A stretch of 64,000 bases of DNA, from the NCBI GenBank assembly GCA_022447855.1, contig JAKUTX010000008.1:5059-69058 (forward strand). Direction: 5' to 3'. Below the pieces are notes generated by a model. The model did no database searches and was not told the origin of the DNA. It saw nothing but the letters and a program-made list of their open reading frames with translations. The stretch's first letter is position 1; each line of letters opens with the position of its first letter. Position numbers and translations under genes: made by a program. The DNA is from UBA6927 sp022447855 (GTDB lineage Bacteria > Chloroflexota > Dehalococcoidia > Lucifugimonadales > UBA6927). Positions 34,957-44,116 of the stretch are shown one piece after another.

Positions 34957-36645
34957 TTGTGTGAAAATTTGAAATTCTGGAAATTCAAACCGAATGTACC
35001 TACTGAATTATCTCAAAATCTAGGATTAGATAGTTTCTCTGCACAATTACTATTCAATCGTAAAATTGAAACCTTAAAACAAGTTGAAATATTTTTGAAT
35101 CCCAATCATGATTCACTAATCAATCCATATGATTTGCCAGAAATGGAATTAGCAGTAGAAAGAATCAAAACTGCTCTGGAAAACAATGAATCCATAGGGG
35201 TTTTCGGAGATTTTGATGTTGACGGGATTTCCGCCACCGCAATATTGCTATCAACATTGAATGACTTTGGAATTTCTGCTTTCCCTTACATCCCCAACCG
35301 AGTTTCTGAAGGGCATGGCCTAAATCGAAAATCATTAGATTATTTCAAATCAAAAAATGTTTCTTTAATTATTACTGTCGACTGCGGTACAACAGACTTA
35401 GATGAAGTGTCTAATGCAAAATCCATGGGAATAGATGTAATTATTACAGACCATCATCTACCATTAGAATCCAGACCTAATTCTGCAGCACTCATCAATC
35501 CAAACTTGCCAGAATCTAACTATTCGAACAAAAACCTCACTGGATCAGGTACAGCTTTTAAACTAGCTACCGCAATATACAATTCATTTAAAAAGCCTAT
35601 TCCAAATACACTAATTCAATATGCTGCTTTAGGAACTATTTCCGATGTAGGAATTTTGAATCCCGAAAATAGATTCATCGTTTCTGAAGGAATTACTCAA
35701 ATGCGAAATACACAATCAATTGGACTAAAAGCTTTGGCTGAAAAAAGTGGTACAAATCTAAACACAATTACTTCTCAAGATGCCGCATTCAAACTTATCC
35801 CAAGGTTAAACGCTCCTGGAAGACTTGAAAATGCAATTATTGCACTTGAAATACTTACAACTACCGATGAAAATACCGCTCACAAGGTTGCGATTGAACT
35901 AGAATCCTTAAATGAAAAAAGGAAATCTATGACCTCGAAATCAATATTCCAAGCGCGAAATCAAACAAAATCTAATCAACTGGAAATTGATATTCAGGAA
36001 ATAATAATTGTTCAACATAATGATTGGCACCCTGGTATTATAGGTTTAATTGCTAATCAGCTTTCTGAACAATTCTCTAAACCCGCCATTGCCATTGCAA
36101 CTAATGGGAAAAATAGTAAAGGTAGCGCCAGAAGTGTTGTCGATTTTAATATCATTGAGGCTCTAAAGGAATGTTCCGACATTCTTACAAAATTTGGAGG
36201 TCACTCAAAAGCCGCCGGGTTTACTATTGATGAAACTTTCATCCCAGAATTAATCAAAAGATTGGCTAACACTTCAAATAAAAAACACTCATCCGAAAGT
36301 AAAAGCAAGTTTGAAATAGAATGTACAACTACTGTAAAAGAAGTAATTAATCATTTCGAATTCATTTTATCTTTAGAACCGTTTGGACCCGGGAACCCAA
36401 CACCAATTTTTCTATCGCAAAGGATGAAAGTAATAAATGCTAAAACCGTTGGGCATACAAAAGATCACTTAAAAATGACACTCTCTGACAATGAAAAATA
36501 CTATGACTCAATTGGTTTTGGACTGGGGAACTTAATTGGTCAATCAAATGGATACATCGACATAATTTATCAAATAAGTGAAAATACTTGGAACGGAATG
36601 ACAAACTTTCAACTTATCATTAAAGATTTCGTCAAATCAGAATAA
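34957..36645 (+). CDS. recJ: Single-stranded-DNA-specific exonuclease RecJ
   Basis: 5'-3' exonuclease of the DHH superfamily used in recombination and repair. The DHH domain shows GDFDVDGISATAIL, ITVDCGTTD and TDHHLP; the DHHA1 domain has KGSARS and GGHSKAAGFT; the OB-like C-terminal part has LEPFGPGNPTPIF and KDHLKMTL. Length 562 is typical. The TTG at 34957 is the first start; a second TTG is at 34969, and no strong Shine-Dalgarno sequence distinguishes them. It lies 37 nt after fabF. Confidence 0.95.
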   Translation: MCENLKFWKFKPNVPTELSQNLGLDSFSAQLLFNRKIETLKQVEIFLNPNHDSLINPYDLPEMELAVERIKTALENNESIGVFGDFDVDGISATAILLSTLNDFGISAFPYIPNRVSEGHGLNRKSLDYFKSKNVSLIITVDCGTTDLDEVSNAKSMGIDVIITDHHLPLESRPNSAALINPNLPESNYSNKNLTGSGTAFKLATAIYNSFKKPIPNTLIQYAALGTISDVGILNPENRFIVSEGITQMRNTQSIGLKALAEKSGTNLNTITSQDAAFKLIPRLNAPGRLENAIIALEILTTTDENTAHKVAIELESLNEKRKSMTSKSIFQARNQTKSNQLEIDIQEIIIVQHNDWHPGIIGLIANQLSEQFSKPAIAIATNGKNSKGSARSVVDFNIIEALKECSDILTKFGGHSKAAGFTIDETFIPELIKRLANTSNKKHSSESKSKFEIECTTTVKEVINHFEFILSLEPFGPGNPTPIFLSQRMKVINAKTVGHTKDHLKMTLSDNEKYYDSIGFGLGNLIGQSNGYIDIIYQISENTWNGMTNFQLIIKDFVKSE

Positions 36646-36656
36646 TCTGAAGCAAC

Positions 36657-37523
36657 TTATTGTCTTCGTCTCTGTGCCCGTGAAGAATCTTCAACCGGTA
36701 TATCGAAATTAAAAATTCCTCTCCACCCTCGATCAAAATTCCACCTTCCTTTAATCAATATCAAAGGAATTGTGATACATAAAATTGCCAGCGAAATAAA
36801 ATGTGCTTCCTGCAATCCAAAAATCCAGACCTTATCAACCCTCAATAATTGAATCAAGAATCTTCCGATTGCATACCAAGAAAGTGTTAAGGCAAATATC
36901 ATGCCAGACGGAGAAATTTTCCCCAATAATCTCCAAACAAAAAACAACCCTATCATAACCCAGAAAATTTCCAATACAATTACCGGATGAACCCAAGCAT
37001 TAACCCCTCCAGAAGCCTTGCAAAATGCTGCATTGGACATGAGAGCAGTCCAAGAGAATGAATACCATGCTTCAGAATTTGTTGCACAATGTTCTCCGTT
37101 AACAATATCTCCTATCCGTCCAATAGCTACAGTATATAGAACCGCTGGTGCAGCCAAATCAGCTAGCTTCCCAATCGGTAATTTGGCCCATTTTGCATAC
37201 ACTGCCCCTCCAATAAATCCTCCCAATAACCCTCCCCATAGTCCAATACCACCTTTCCAAATGGCAAAAATTGACAATGGATTATCTGAATAATAGCCCA
37301 AATTATCTACCACATGAACTAATCTAGCACCTATAATTCCACCAATAATTGCAAATGAAGCAACTGTGTAAACATCATCAGAATCAAGTTCAAAAAGTGG
37401 CGCCCATCTTCCAACTAAAAACACAGCCATTAAAATCGCAACAGCAGCGAAAAATCCATGCCAACTCAAAACAAAATCTCCTCCCAACAACAACAAATTG
37501 GGAGGAATGCCAATTTCAATCAT
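36657..37523 (-). CDS. lgt: Prolipoprotein diacylglyceryl transferase
   Basis: Membrane enzyme that adds diacylglycerol to the lipobox cysteine of prolipoproteins. It has about seven hydrophobic segments and the Lgt signatures GARLVHVVDN, GGIGLWGGLLGG and GRIGDIVNGEHC (usually GRIGNFxNGE). Length 288 fits. Its substrates in this window include the solute-binding proteins at 53204 and 61092 and the TlpA-like protein at 57255. It is divergent from the xer gene and converges with recJ. Confidence 0.95.
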   Translation of the reverse strand: MIEIGIPPNLLLLGGDFVLSWHGFFAAVAILMAVFLVGRWAPLFELDSDDVYTVASFAIIGGIIGARLVHVVDNLGYYSDNPLSIFAIWKGGIGLWGGLLGGFIGGAVYAKWAKLPIGKLADLAAPAVLYTVAIGRIGDIVNGEHCATNSEAWYSFSWTALMSNAAFCKASGGVNAWVHPVIVLEIFWVMIGLFFVWRLLGKISPSGMIFALTLSWYAIGRFLIQLLRVDKVWIFGLQEAHFISLAILCITIPLILIKGRWNFDRGWRGIFNFDIPVEDSSRAQRRRQ

Positions 37524-37636
37524 ATAGCCACCTAAAAGAAGTATTTTCTATAACAAGCTTAATGTAGCCTAATATCACGAAAGGAAAGTGTCAAGAAATC
37601 AATCAAGTGTATTTTGACTATCTGATGTAATAACTA

Positions 37637-38590
37637 ATGGCAACAAATCAGTTAAAACTCACAAACACCTCTACCAATTTAAATCACCATATGAAAATGT
37701 TTTTAAATTTCATGCACGTGGAAAGAGGTGCGTCTTCAAACACCATCGCTGCTTATCAAAACGATTTATCCCAATTTTCTAACTTCTTAAAATTACAACA
37801 CCAACCTGATTTTATTCATTGGGAAAAAGTACATGCTAAACACATATCTGAGTTTATGATCTTCCTACAGGATAGAGGATATTCAGAAACATCCAGATCA
37901 AGAAAATTGGCATCAATTAAATCATTCTTTTCTTTTTTACTAAATGAGGGAATAATCCCAGAAGATACATCAATTGACCTTAGTTCACCTAGGTACTCAC
38001 CTACTTTACCTCATCACATTTCTGTAAGCTCAATGAACAAACTTTTAGAACTCCCAAAACTAGCGAAGCCATCTGACAAAATGCACCTAATCCTTCGAAA
38101 TCACTCAATGCTGGAATTAATGTATGCAACAGGAATTAGAGTTAGTGAAATGACTAATCTTAATCTTAAAGATCTTAATATTTCAGAATCGTATCTTCGA
38201 GTAATTGGTAAGGGAAACAAAGAACGCATCTTGCCAGTATATTCCGAAGCTCTTTCATCCGTTGAATCATGGATTCAAGCGGGTAGAGTCAAAATCTTGG
38301 GCCATAAATTTTCCAACGCATTATTCCTTAATTCAAGAGGTAATAGATTAACTAGGCAAGGATTCTGGACGATTCTCAAACACGAGTCAGAACGGGCAGG
38401 AATTTCAGAATCTGTTACACCTCATACTATTAGACATAGCTTTGCTACCCATTTACTCCAAGGAGGCGCATCATTGCTGCATGTTCAATCACTGTTGGGA
38501 CATTCAAGTATTTCAACAACTCAAATTTATACACATTTGACTGACGAACATGTAAGATTAGAGTATCATAAGGCTCATCCGAGAGCGTAA
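37637..38590 (+). CDS. xerD: XerC/XerD-type tyrosine recombinase
   Basis: Site-specific recombinase of 317 residues. The N-terminal SAM-like core-binding domain (LNFMHVERGASSNTIAAYQNDL) is followed by the catalytic domain with the R in LMYATGIRVSEMTNL, HTIRHSFATHLLQGG with H-x-x-R, GHSSISTTQIYTH and the Tyr nucleophile. Length and N-terminus fit chromosome-dimer resolution enzymes rather than phage integrases. No adjacent att sites or mobile genes are seen. XerC versus XerD cannot be decided here. Confidence 0.88.
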   Translation: MATNQLKLTNTSTNLNHHMKMFLNFMHVERGASSNTIAAYQNDLSQFSNFLKLQHQPDFIHWEKVHAKHISEFMIFLQDRGYSETSRSRKLASIKSFFSFLLNEGIIPEDTSIDLSSPRYSPTLPHHISVSSMNKLLELPKLAKPSDKMHLILRNHSMLELMYATGIRVSEMTNLNLKDLNISESYLRVIGKGNKERILPVYSEALSSVESWIQAGRVKILGHKFSNALFLNSRGNRLTRQGFWTILKHESERAGISESVTPHTIRHSFATHLLQGGASLLHVQSLLGHSSISTTQIYTHLTDEHVRLEYHKAHPRA

Positions 38591-38621
38591 AACACATCAA
38601 AACAGAAAGTGAAGTGCCAAT

Positions 38622-38975
38622 ATGCCAAGCAAAGGTCATAAGATAGCTGCTAAACAATCAAAGCTTAATAGCAGACGCCGAAGAGCAAAGTCTCAACGCC
38701 AAGGCAGTTCTCCTGACGAAACTTTCGCCGTTACAAATCCAAATATCAACAATGATCAAACAAAAGAAGTTCAGCAAATTGAAACCAACGAACCCACTCT
38801 ACAAAATGAAGAGTCTATACAAGCATTACCTGCAAAAAGTTCGCCCGTAAATAAAAAATCATCAAGTGTAAACGTTTTAAGTTCGAATTTCCTTGCCGGT
38901 GAATTGAGACAAATAGGATTTTTGTCAGTTTTAATGGCTATAATTTTAGCAGCACTGACATTTGTTTTGAATTAA
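38622..38975 (+). CDS. Small basic protein with C-terminal membrane anchor
   Basis: A 117-residue protein beginning MPSKGHKIAAKQSKLNSRRR, followed by a low-complexity, Gln/Asn/Ser-rich linker and one C-terminal hydrophobic helix (about residues 96-116). The topology is tail-anchored with the basic end in the cytosol. It lies 31 nt after the recombinase and 16 nt before uvrC. I do not recognise the family; the conserved-looking basic start could contact nucleic acid, which is inference. Confidence 0.65.
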   Translation: MPSKGHKIAAKQSKLNSRRRRAKSQRQGSSPDETFAVTNPNINNDQTKEVQQIETNEPTLQNEESIQALPAKSSPVNKKSSSVNVLSSNFLAGELRQIGFLSVLMAIILAALTFVLN

Positions 38976-38991
38976 AAACAAGTTGGCTACA

Positions 38992-40875
38992 ATGCCCAAA
39001 CAAGATCCACAAAAGGTAGCTTCGCACAAAATTAACCTTAAACAAAGCTTTCAAAGTAGTTTAAACAAATTGCCGAAGTCCTCGGGTGTATACTTGATGA
39101 AAGACGAATCAAACCAGGTAATATATGTTGGAAAAGCATCAAACCTGCGGAATCGAGTAAGCTCCTACTTCCAATCATATTCAAGACATGATTTTAAAAT
39201 ACGGACTTTGGTTTCCAAGATTTCACGTTTCGAGACTATTGTTACAGAATCAGAGCAAGAAGCTTTAATTCTAGAATCCAATTTGATCAAAGAACATCAA
39301 CCAAAATATAACGCACGCCTAAAAGATGACAAAAGCTACCCTTTCATAAAAATAGATGTTTCAGAGCAATTTCCACAAGTTTACATTACTAGACGAGTTA
39401 ACAAAAAAGATGGGGCAAGATATTTTGGACCTTATGCCAATGCTGGAAGTGTAAGAAAAACACTTAAATTACTTAAAAAACTCTTTCCTTATAGAAGTTG
39501 CACAAAAACAATAACTGGATCTGATGACAGAGCTTGTTTAGACTTTCATATCGGAAGGTGTGTAGGACCGTGCATTGGAGCGGCTGATAAATATGATTAT
39601 AAAAATGTCATAGACCAAGTAATTTTGTTTTTAGAGGGCAAAACTAATAAAGTCGTTAAAAATATTCAACAGAAAATGCTACAAGCTTCTAATTCACTTG
39701 AATATGAGAGTGCCGCTGTATATCGTGACCAACTTAAAAGCATAGAAAATCTCCAGGAAAGCCAAAAAGTAGTTACATTAAATTCTGACAATTATGATGC
39801 GATCGCAATTGCACAAAATCAAAATGAATCTTGGGTAGAAGTTTTTTTTGTTAGAGAAGGCAAATTGATTGGACGAGACAATTTTTCGATGACTAGCAAT
39901 TTGAAAACTCAACCAAGTGAATTGACCGCGGCATTCATCAAACAATTTTATCTGAATTCAACAGCAATCCCAAAGCTTATCCTAATAAAACAACCAATTG
40001 ATGATGAAAAGACTATTGCAGATTGGCTTAGTATTAAAAGTTCTCAAAATGTTCAATTTCACATACCAATAAGAGGTAAAAAAAGACAACTGCTTAAAAT
40101 GGTTTCAGATAATGCAAACAATGGATTGAATCAACTGTTAATAAGAAGATCTACGGCTCAAAAAAATGTAAATTCTGCATTAAGCGAAATCCAAGAATCA
40201 CTCCATCTTCCAAACATTCCGAAAAGAATCGAATGTTACGATATTTCAAATATTAGTGGGACTAACCCTGTTGGTAGTATGGTAGTTTTTGAAAACGGTT
40301 CCCCAGCACCAAACAAGTACCGTCGTTTCAAAATAAAAAACATTCCTGGTATCGACGACTACTCAATGATGCAAGAGATGCTTGAAAGAAGATTTAAAAG
40401 GCTAAATGAATCTACATCTGACAACATTAGCTCAGATCAAAACTGGAAAACCATGCCTGACTTAATAGTAATTGACGGAGGCAAAGGTCATCTAACATCT
40501 GCGCTAGAAGTATTACTACATTCTGGTCTAAACGAACTATCAATAACAAGTTTAGCAAAAGAAAATGAAGAACTTTTTGTGCCTGAATCTCCTGAACCAA
40601 TTATCTTACCAAGGGATTCCCAAGGTCTTTTCCTTTTGCAAAGATTACGAGATGAAGCTCACCGTTTTGCAATTACGTTCCATCGACAACTTAGATCTCA
40701 AAAAAGTCTAAAATCAAAAATTGACGATGTTCCAGGAATCGGGCCCAAGAAAAGAAAGCTATTGATCAATCATTTTGGTAGCATGAAAAACATACAGAAA
40801 TCATCAATTGAAGAAATCTCATCCTTACCCGGAATAAATAAAAGTTTGGCGAAGACTCTACTGGAATTTTTGTAA
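38992..40875 (+). CDS. uvrC: Excinuclease ABC subunit C
   Basis: Nuclease that makes both incisions in nucleotide excision repair. The N-terminal GIY-YIG domain has SSGVYLMKDESNQVIYVGKA. The cysteine motif CLDFHIGRCVGPC, a UVR region (about residues 203-238) and the RNase H-like domain beginning IECYDISNISG follow, with FVPESPEPIILPRDSQGL and tandem helix-hairpin-helix motifs at the end. ATG 38992 is the likely start; a TTG at 38983 also opens the frame. It is complete and converges with the SPFH gene. Confidence 0.96.
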   Translation: MPKQDPQKVASHKINLKQSFQSSLNKLPKSSGVYLMKDESNQVIYVGKASNLRNRVSSYFQSYSRHDFKIRTLVSKISRFETIVTESEQEALILESNLIKEHQPKYNARLKDDKSYPFIKIDVSEQFPQVYITRRVNKKDGARYFGPYANAGSVRKTLKLLKKLFPYRSCTKTITGSDDRACLDFHIGRCVGPCIGAADKYDYKNVIDQVILFLEGKTNKVVKNIQQKMLQASNSLEYESAAVYRDQLKSIENLQESQKVVTLNSDNYDAIAIAQNQNESWVEVFFVREGKLIGRDNFSMTSNLKTQPSELTAAFIKQFYLNSTAIPKLILIKQPIDDEKTIADWLSIKSSQNVQFHIPIRGKKRQLLKMVSDNANNGLNQLLIRRSTAQKNVNSALSEIQESLHLPNIPKRIECYDISNISGTNPVGSMVVFENGSPAPNKYRRFKIKNIPGIDDYSMMQEMLERRFKRLNESTSDNISSDQNWKTMPDLIVIDGGKGHLTSALEVLLHSGLNELSITSLAKENEELFVPESPEPIILPRDSQGLFLLQRLRDEAHRFAITFHRQLRSQKSLKSKIDDVPGIGPKKRKLLINHFGSMKNIQKSSIEEISSLPGINKSLAKTLLEFL

Positions 40876-40891
40876 GTAATTCAACTTAAAC

Positions 40892-41743
40892 TTACTTTTG
40901 TAAATTGTCCTGAATTTTATTAGTAAAAGGTTTAAGTAAATTGGTTAATTCCAACGGGAGTACATATTTTGTTGACTCACCTGCTCCTATTTCTCTAAGT
41001 GTTTCAAAATACTGCAAACTCATAGTGTTAGACTCAAGATTTTTTGCTACCTGAGAAATTTTATCTAACGCAGAACTGTGACCCTCAGCCCTTAAAACCT
41101 CAGCCTGCTTTTGACCTTCTGCAGTAAGAATATCAGCCTGCTTCTCACCTTCTGCTCTTAGAACTGCAGATTGCTTTTCTCCCTCTGCAACCGTAATGGC
41201 AGCCTGTCTAGTCCCTTCAGCTTCGGTAACTGCCGCTCTCCTAAAGCGCTCTGCAGACATCTGCCTATTCATTGCTTCTTGAATATCCGCAGCAGGCTCC
41301 ACTTCTCTAATTTCTACTTGAGTAACCTTAATCCCCCAACGGGTAGTAACATCATCCAACTTTTGCCGAAGCTCTTCATTAATTCTATCTCTTTGAGACA
41401 AAACATCATCAAGAGGAATCTCTCCTATCACTGCCCTAAGAGTAGTTGTCGCAATACCAATCACAGCACTGTGATAATCCACAACTTCAAGTACAGCGGA
41501 TGAAGCACTATCTTCAGTGACTCTCATGTATACCAAGAAATCTATATCAATTGGAGCATTATCTAAAGTGATATTTGTCTGACGAGGAATGTCTAAAACC
41601 TCTTCCCTTAAATCAACTCTTTCCTGTCTTTGAATAGGCCAAAATAATAAGTGAAATCCAGGTTTTCTCATTCCAGAAAATTTTCCTAATGTGAAAACCG
41701 CCATACGTTCATATTGTGAAACTACATTTATAAAATTTCCCAT
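40892..41743 (-). CDS. SPFH/band 7 (slipin-like) protein
   Basis: A 283-residue SPFH-domain protein: QYERMAVFTLGKFSGMRKPG at the start, LREEVLDIPRQTNITLDNAPI and IGEIPLDDVLSQRD in the core, and VTQVEIREVEPAADIQ before a coiled-coil made of repeated AEGEKQ-type units (about residues 175-225). The N-terminal membrane hairpin of typical slipins is missing, so membrane attachment, if any, must be through the amphipathic start. A PIN/RHH gene pair lies just upstream on the same strand, and it may be co-transcribed. Confidence 0.85.
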   Translation of the reverse strand: MGNFINVVSQYERMAVFTLGKFSGMRKPGFHLLFWPIQRQERVDLREEVLDIPRQTNITLDNAPIDIDFLVYMRVTEDSASSAVLEVVDYHSAVIGIATTTLRAVIGEIPLDDVLSQRDRINEELRQKLDDVTTRWGIKVTQVEIREVEPAADIQEAMNRQMSAERFRRAAVTEAEGTRQAAITVAEGEKQSAVLRAEGEKQADILTAEGQKQAEVLRAEGHSSALDKISQVAKNLESNTMSLQYFETLREIGAGESTKYVLPLELTNLLKPFTNKIQDNLQK

Positions 41744-41751
41744 GACAACTC

Positions 41752-42120
41752 CTAATAATTCACTATATCATCTACAATTAATTGGAATTCCTCAACTCGC
41801 CTAGTACAAATAGGAACACCCATCTCTTTAGCTATAGATCCTAACAACAAAATGTCATGATCTAAATCAGTATGTAGATTTAATTGAATTGCAGCATTTT
41901 TAGCTGCGGCTGCAGAAAGCATTACTAATTCAGTCAAATTTATGATGCTTTGATATACAATTTCTGTACGTCTAGTGATTGTTTCTTTATTCCAAAGATC
42001 AAAAATTGTATGAGTAGAAACATACGCTGAAATTTCATCAGATAATAAACGATCAACAATTGACAATGCACCACTATCTCCTTGACCAAAATCTTCAAAC
42101 AATGTTTTATCAAGGAGCAT
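41752..42120 (-). CDS. PIN-like protein, candidate toxin
   Basis: About 122 residues with the size and acidic pattern of a PIN ribonuclease: LLDKTLFEDF at the start, IFDLWNKE in the middle, and LDHDILLLGSIAKEMGVPICTRR near the end. The last acidic cluster (usually T-x-D) is TRRVEEF, so the active site is incomplete or unusual. The start is the ATG at 42118-42120 with AGGAG 7 nt upstream. It begins 2 nt after the stop of a gene for a ribbon-helix-helix-like protein, the order of VapBC-type modules. Toxicity is inference. Confidence 0.55.
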   Translation of the reverse strand: MLLDKTLFEDFGQGDSGALSIVDRLLSDEISAYVSTHTIFDLWNKETITRRTEIVYQSIINLTELVMLSAAAAKNAAIQLNLHTDLDHDILLLGSIAKEMGVPICTRRVEEFQLIVDDIVNY

Positions 42121-42122
42121 AA

Positions 42123-42476
42123 TTATTCTCCTGCACCCAACCAATCATTGTCTCTCTTTCCAAAAGATTGCTTCAATATTCTTGTTGATTCTTCTGGAGT
42201 CAACTCAACAGGGGCACCAATTGGTTGAGAAGATTGCATTTTTAAATATGGATCATCCCAAAGAGATCTCTTTCTATTACTCTCTTCTTCCTCTACCAGA
42301 GTAGAATCTGAAGTAACATCAACTTCCAAGTTTAGTGTTTTCTCAAGAGCATGTTCAATAAATTCACGCATTGGCATTCGAAGTTCCAAAGCCCTAGATT
42401 TTGCAGCTATATACAATTCCTCTCGTATAGATGCATAAACTTGCCTAGTTTCATATTCCACTTTTCTTTTAGCCAT
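42123..42476 (-). CDS. Ribbon-helix-helix-like protein, candidate antitoxin
   Basis: A protein of about 117 residues. Its first half, TRQVYASIREELYIAAKSRAL followed by MPMREFIEHALEKTL, fits a CopG/RHH-like DNA-binding strand-helix-helix. The second half is acidic and Ser-rich and could wrap the partner. The start is either ATG 42476, with GGTGA upstream, or ATG 42503; the first gives the better N-terminus. It is divergent from glycerate kinase, and the short gap could be its operator. Antitoxin function is inferred from the PIN neighbour. Confidence 0.5.
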   Translation of the reverse strand: MAKRKVEYETRQVYASIREELYIAAKSRALELRMPMREFIEHALEKTLNLEVDVTSDSTLVEEEESNRKRSLWDDPYLKMQSSQPIGAPVELTPEESTRILKQSFGKRDNDWLGAGE

Positions 42477-42535
42477 ATCATCACCAAAAACTTCTAATGT
42501 CATCAGTTTACTCTATCTGCTATTATATTCACATT

Positions 42536-43684
42536 ATGAAAATAGTCATAGCTCCAGATTCATATAAAGGCAGTATTTCCGCGCTTAATGTTGCTCGATC
42601 TGTAGAAAGTGGAATCAAAAAAGTTCTACCTAATGCGGAATGTTCAATTGTACCAGCTGCTGATGGAGGAGATGGAACCCTCGAAACTTTAGTAGAAGGA
42701 TCTAATGGTAAAATTCGTTCATCAGAAGTTACAGGTCCATTAGGAGAAAAACGAAATGCGAACTGGGGAGCTCTGGGTGATGGCAAAACCGCAGTAATTG
42801 AAATGGCTCTTACTTCAGGCCTGGCTCTCGTCCCTGAAAACCAATTAGATCCTCTTAATGCAACAACTTTTGGGTTAGGTGAAATTATTTCTGATGCTCT
42901 CGAAAATAATTTCAGAAAATTCATCATTGGGATAGGAGGTAGTGCCACCAATGATGGCGGTGCAGGAATGATCCAAGCACTGGGAGGAAAATTACTCGAT
43001 TCAAATGGTCAAGAATTAACTCACGGTGGAGCATCTTTAATACATCTTGATCAAATAGATATTTCCACCCTCGATTCAAGAGCAAAAGATTCTGATTTTC
43101 TAATTGCATGTGATGTGAACAATCCTCTGTGCGGGCCAGAGGGCGCTTCAGCAATTTACGGACCACAAAAAGGATCCACTCCTGAAATGGTAAAACAACT
43201 TGATAAAGCTCTTTTTCATTATGCAAAAATCATACGTCGCGATCTAGGAATTGACATTAACTCAATACCAGGATCTGGAGCTGCAGGCGGATTGGGGGGT
43301 GGATTTGTAGGGTTCCTAAATGGAAAATTGCTTCCTGGAGTAGACATAGTGCTTGATTTCATTAATTTAGATGACCAACTAAAGGATGCTGATTTGGTAA
43401 TTACTGGTGAAGGAGCAACAGATCAATCTACAATTTTCAATAAAGCCCCTATCGGTATTGCCAATCGAGCTAAAAAATTTGATATTCCTGTAATTTCCAT
43501 CTCAGGATCGCTAAACGAAGGTTTTAAAGAAGTTCACAATCATGGTATTAATGCCTCATTTTCTATAATTAATGCTCCAATGACTTTAAATGAAGCAACT
43601 GAAAATGCATCGGATTTAATCGCATCAATTAGTGAGGAAATCATTAGAACATTAAAATTAGGAAAACAAATTTTTACAGAATAA
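42536..43684 (+). CDS. glxK: Glycerate kinase (type I)
   Basis: Phosphorylates D-glycerate to 2- or 3-phosphoglycerate. The 382-residue protein has MKIVIAPDSYKGSISA, PAADGGDGTLETL, IGGSATNDGGAGMIQALGG, CDVNNPLCGPEGAS and TGEGATDQST, all typical of the GlxK/GarK family. The ATG at 42536 matches the family N-terminus; an upstream GTG/ATG extension is not needed. It ends at a strong bidirectional hairpin shared with the P-II gene. Confidence 0.93.
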   Translation: MKIVIAPDSYKGSISALNVARSVESGIKKVLPNAECSIVPAADGGDGTLETLVEGSNGKIRSSEVTGPLGEKRNANWGALGDGKTAVIEMALTSGLALVPENQLDPLNATTFGLGEIISDALENNFRKFIIGIGGSATNDGGAGMIQALGGKLLDSNGQELTHGGASLIHLDQIDISTLDSRAKDSDFLIACDVNNPLCGPEGASAIYGPQKGSTPEMVKQLDKALFHYAKIIRRDLGIDINSIPGSGAAGGLGGGFVGFLNGKLLPGVDIVLDFINLDDQLKDADLVITGEGATDQSTIFNKAPIGIANRAKKFDIPVISISGSLNEGFKEVHNHGINASFSIINAPMTLNEATENASDLIASISEEIIRTLKLGKQIFTE

Positions 43685-43716
43685 AAACAGAGTTGGCGCA
43701 TGCACCAACTCTGTTT
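43685..43716. terminator. Bidirectional terminator between glxK and glnK
   Basis: AAACAGAGTTGG (43685-43696) and CCAACTCTGTTT (43705-43716) form a perfect 12-bp stem with an 8-nt loop. T-rich ends on both sides let it serve the glycerate kinase transcript (plus) and the amt-glnK transcript (minus). Confidence 0.85.
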
Positions 43717-43735
43717 AATAAAGAAGGCTAATTTT

Positions 43736-44080
43736 TTACAGAGCCGCTTCTCCGGACTCCCCAGTTCTGACACGAATGGTATCTGATACAGAACTCACAA
43801 AAATCTTCCCGTCTCCAATTTCTCCAGTCTGTGTTGCAGAAACTATTGCATCAATAACAGCATCTTTTTTGTCGTCAGATACTACTGTCACCAACAAAGT
43901 TTTAGCCACAGTAGAACGAGTAGTTGCTTGACCACCTCTTCCAACTATTACCTCAACCCCTTTTTGCTGTCCTTGACCGGTAACATTTTGATAATTAAAT
44001 CCAGTCACACCCACATCTAACAGAGCGTTTGTGACAGCACTAACTCTTTCCGGTCTGAATATTGCCTCTATTTTAAGCAT
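43736..44080 (-). CDS. glnK: P-II family nitrogen regulatory protein
   Basis: Trimeric signal protein that senses 2-oxoglutarate/ATP and gates ammonium channels. It has the normal P-II frame: IEAIFRPERVSAV, VTGQGQQKG (Gln39 present), TGEIGDGKIFV and the end RIRTGE-like VRTGESGEAAL. The T loop differs: positions 42-57 read VEVIVGRGGQATTRST, so the Tyr51 uridylylation site is Gln. AGAGGTGA precedes the ATG at 44080. It follows amt by about 36 nt on the same strand, the classical pairing. Confidence 0.92.
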   Translation of the reverse strand: MLKIEAIFRPERVSAVTNALLDVGVTGFNYQNVTGQGQQKGVEVIVGRGGQATTRSTVAKTLLVTVVSDDKKDAVIDAIVSATQTGEIGDGKIFVSSVSDTIRVRTGESGEAAL

Positions 44081-44116
44081 TTCTTCACCTCTCTATTAAG
44101 TTGATTGTATAAAATC

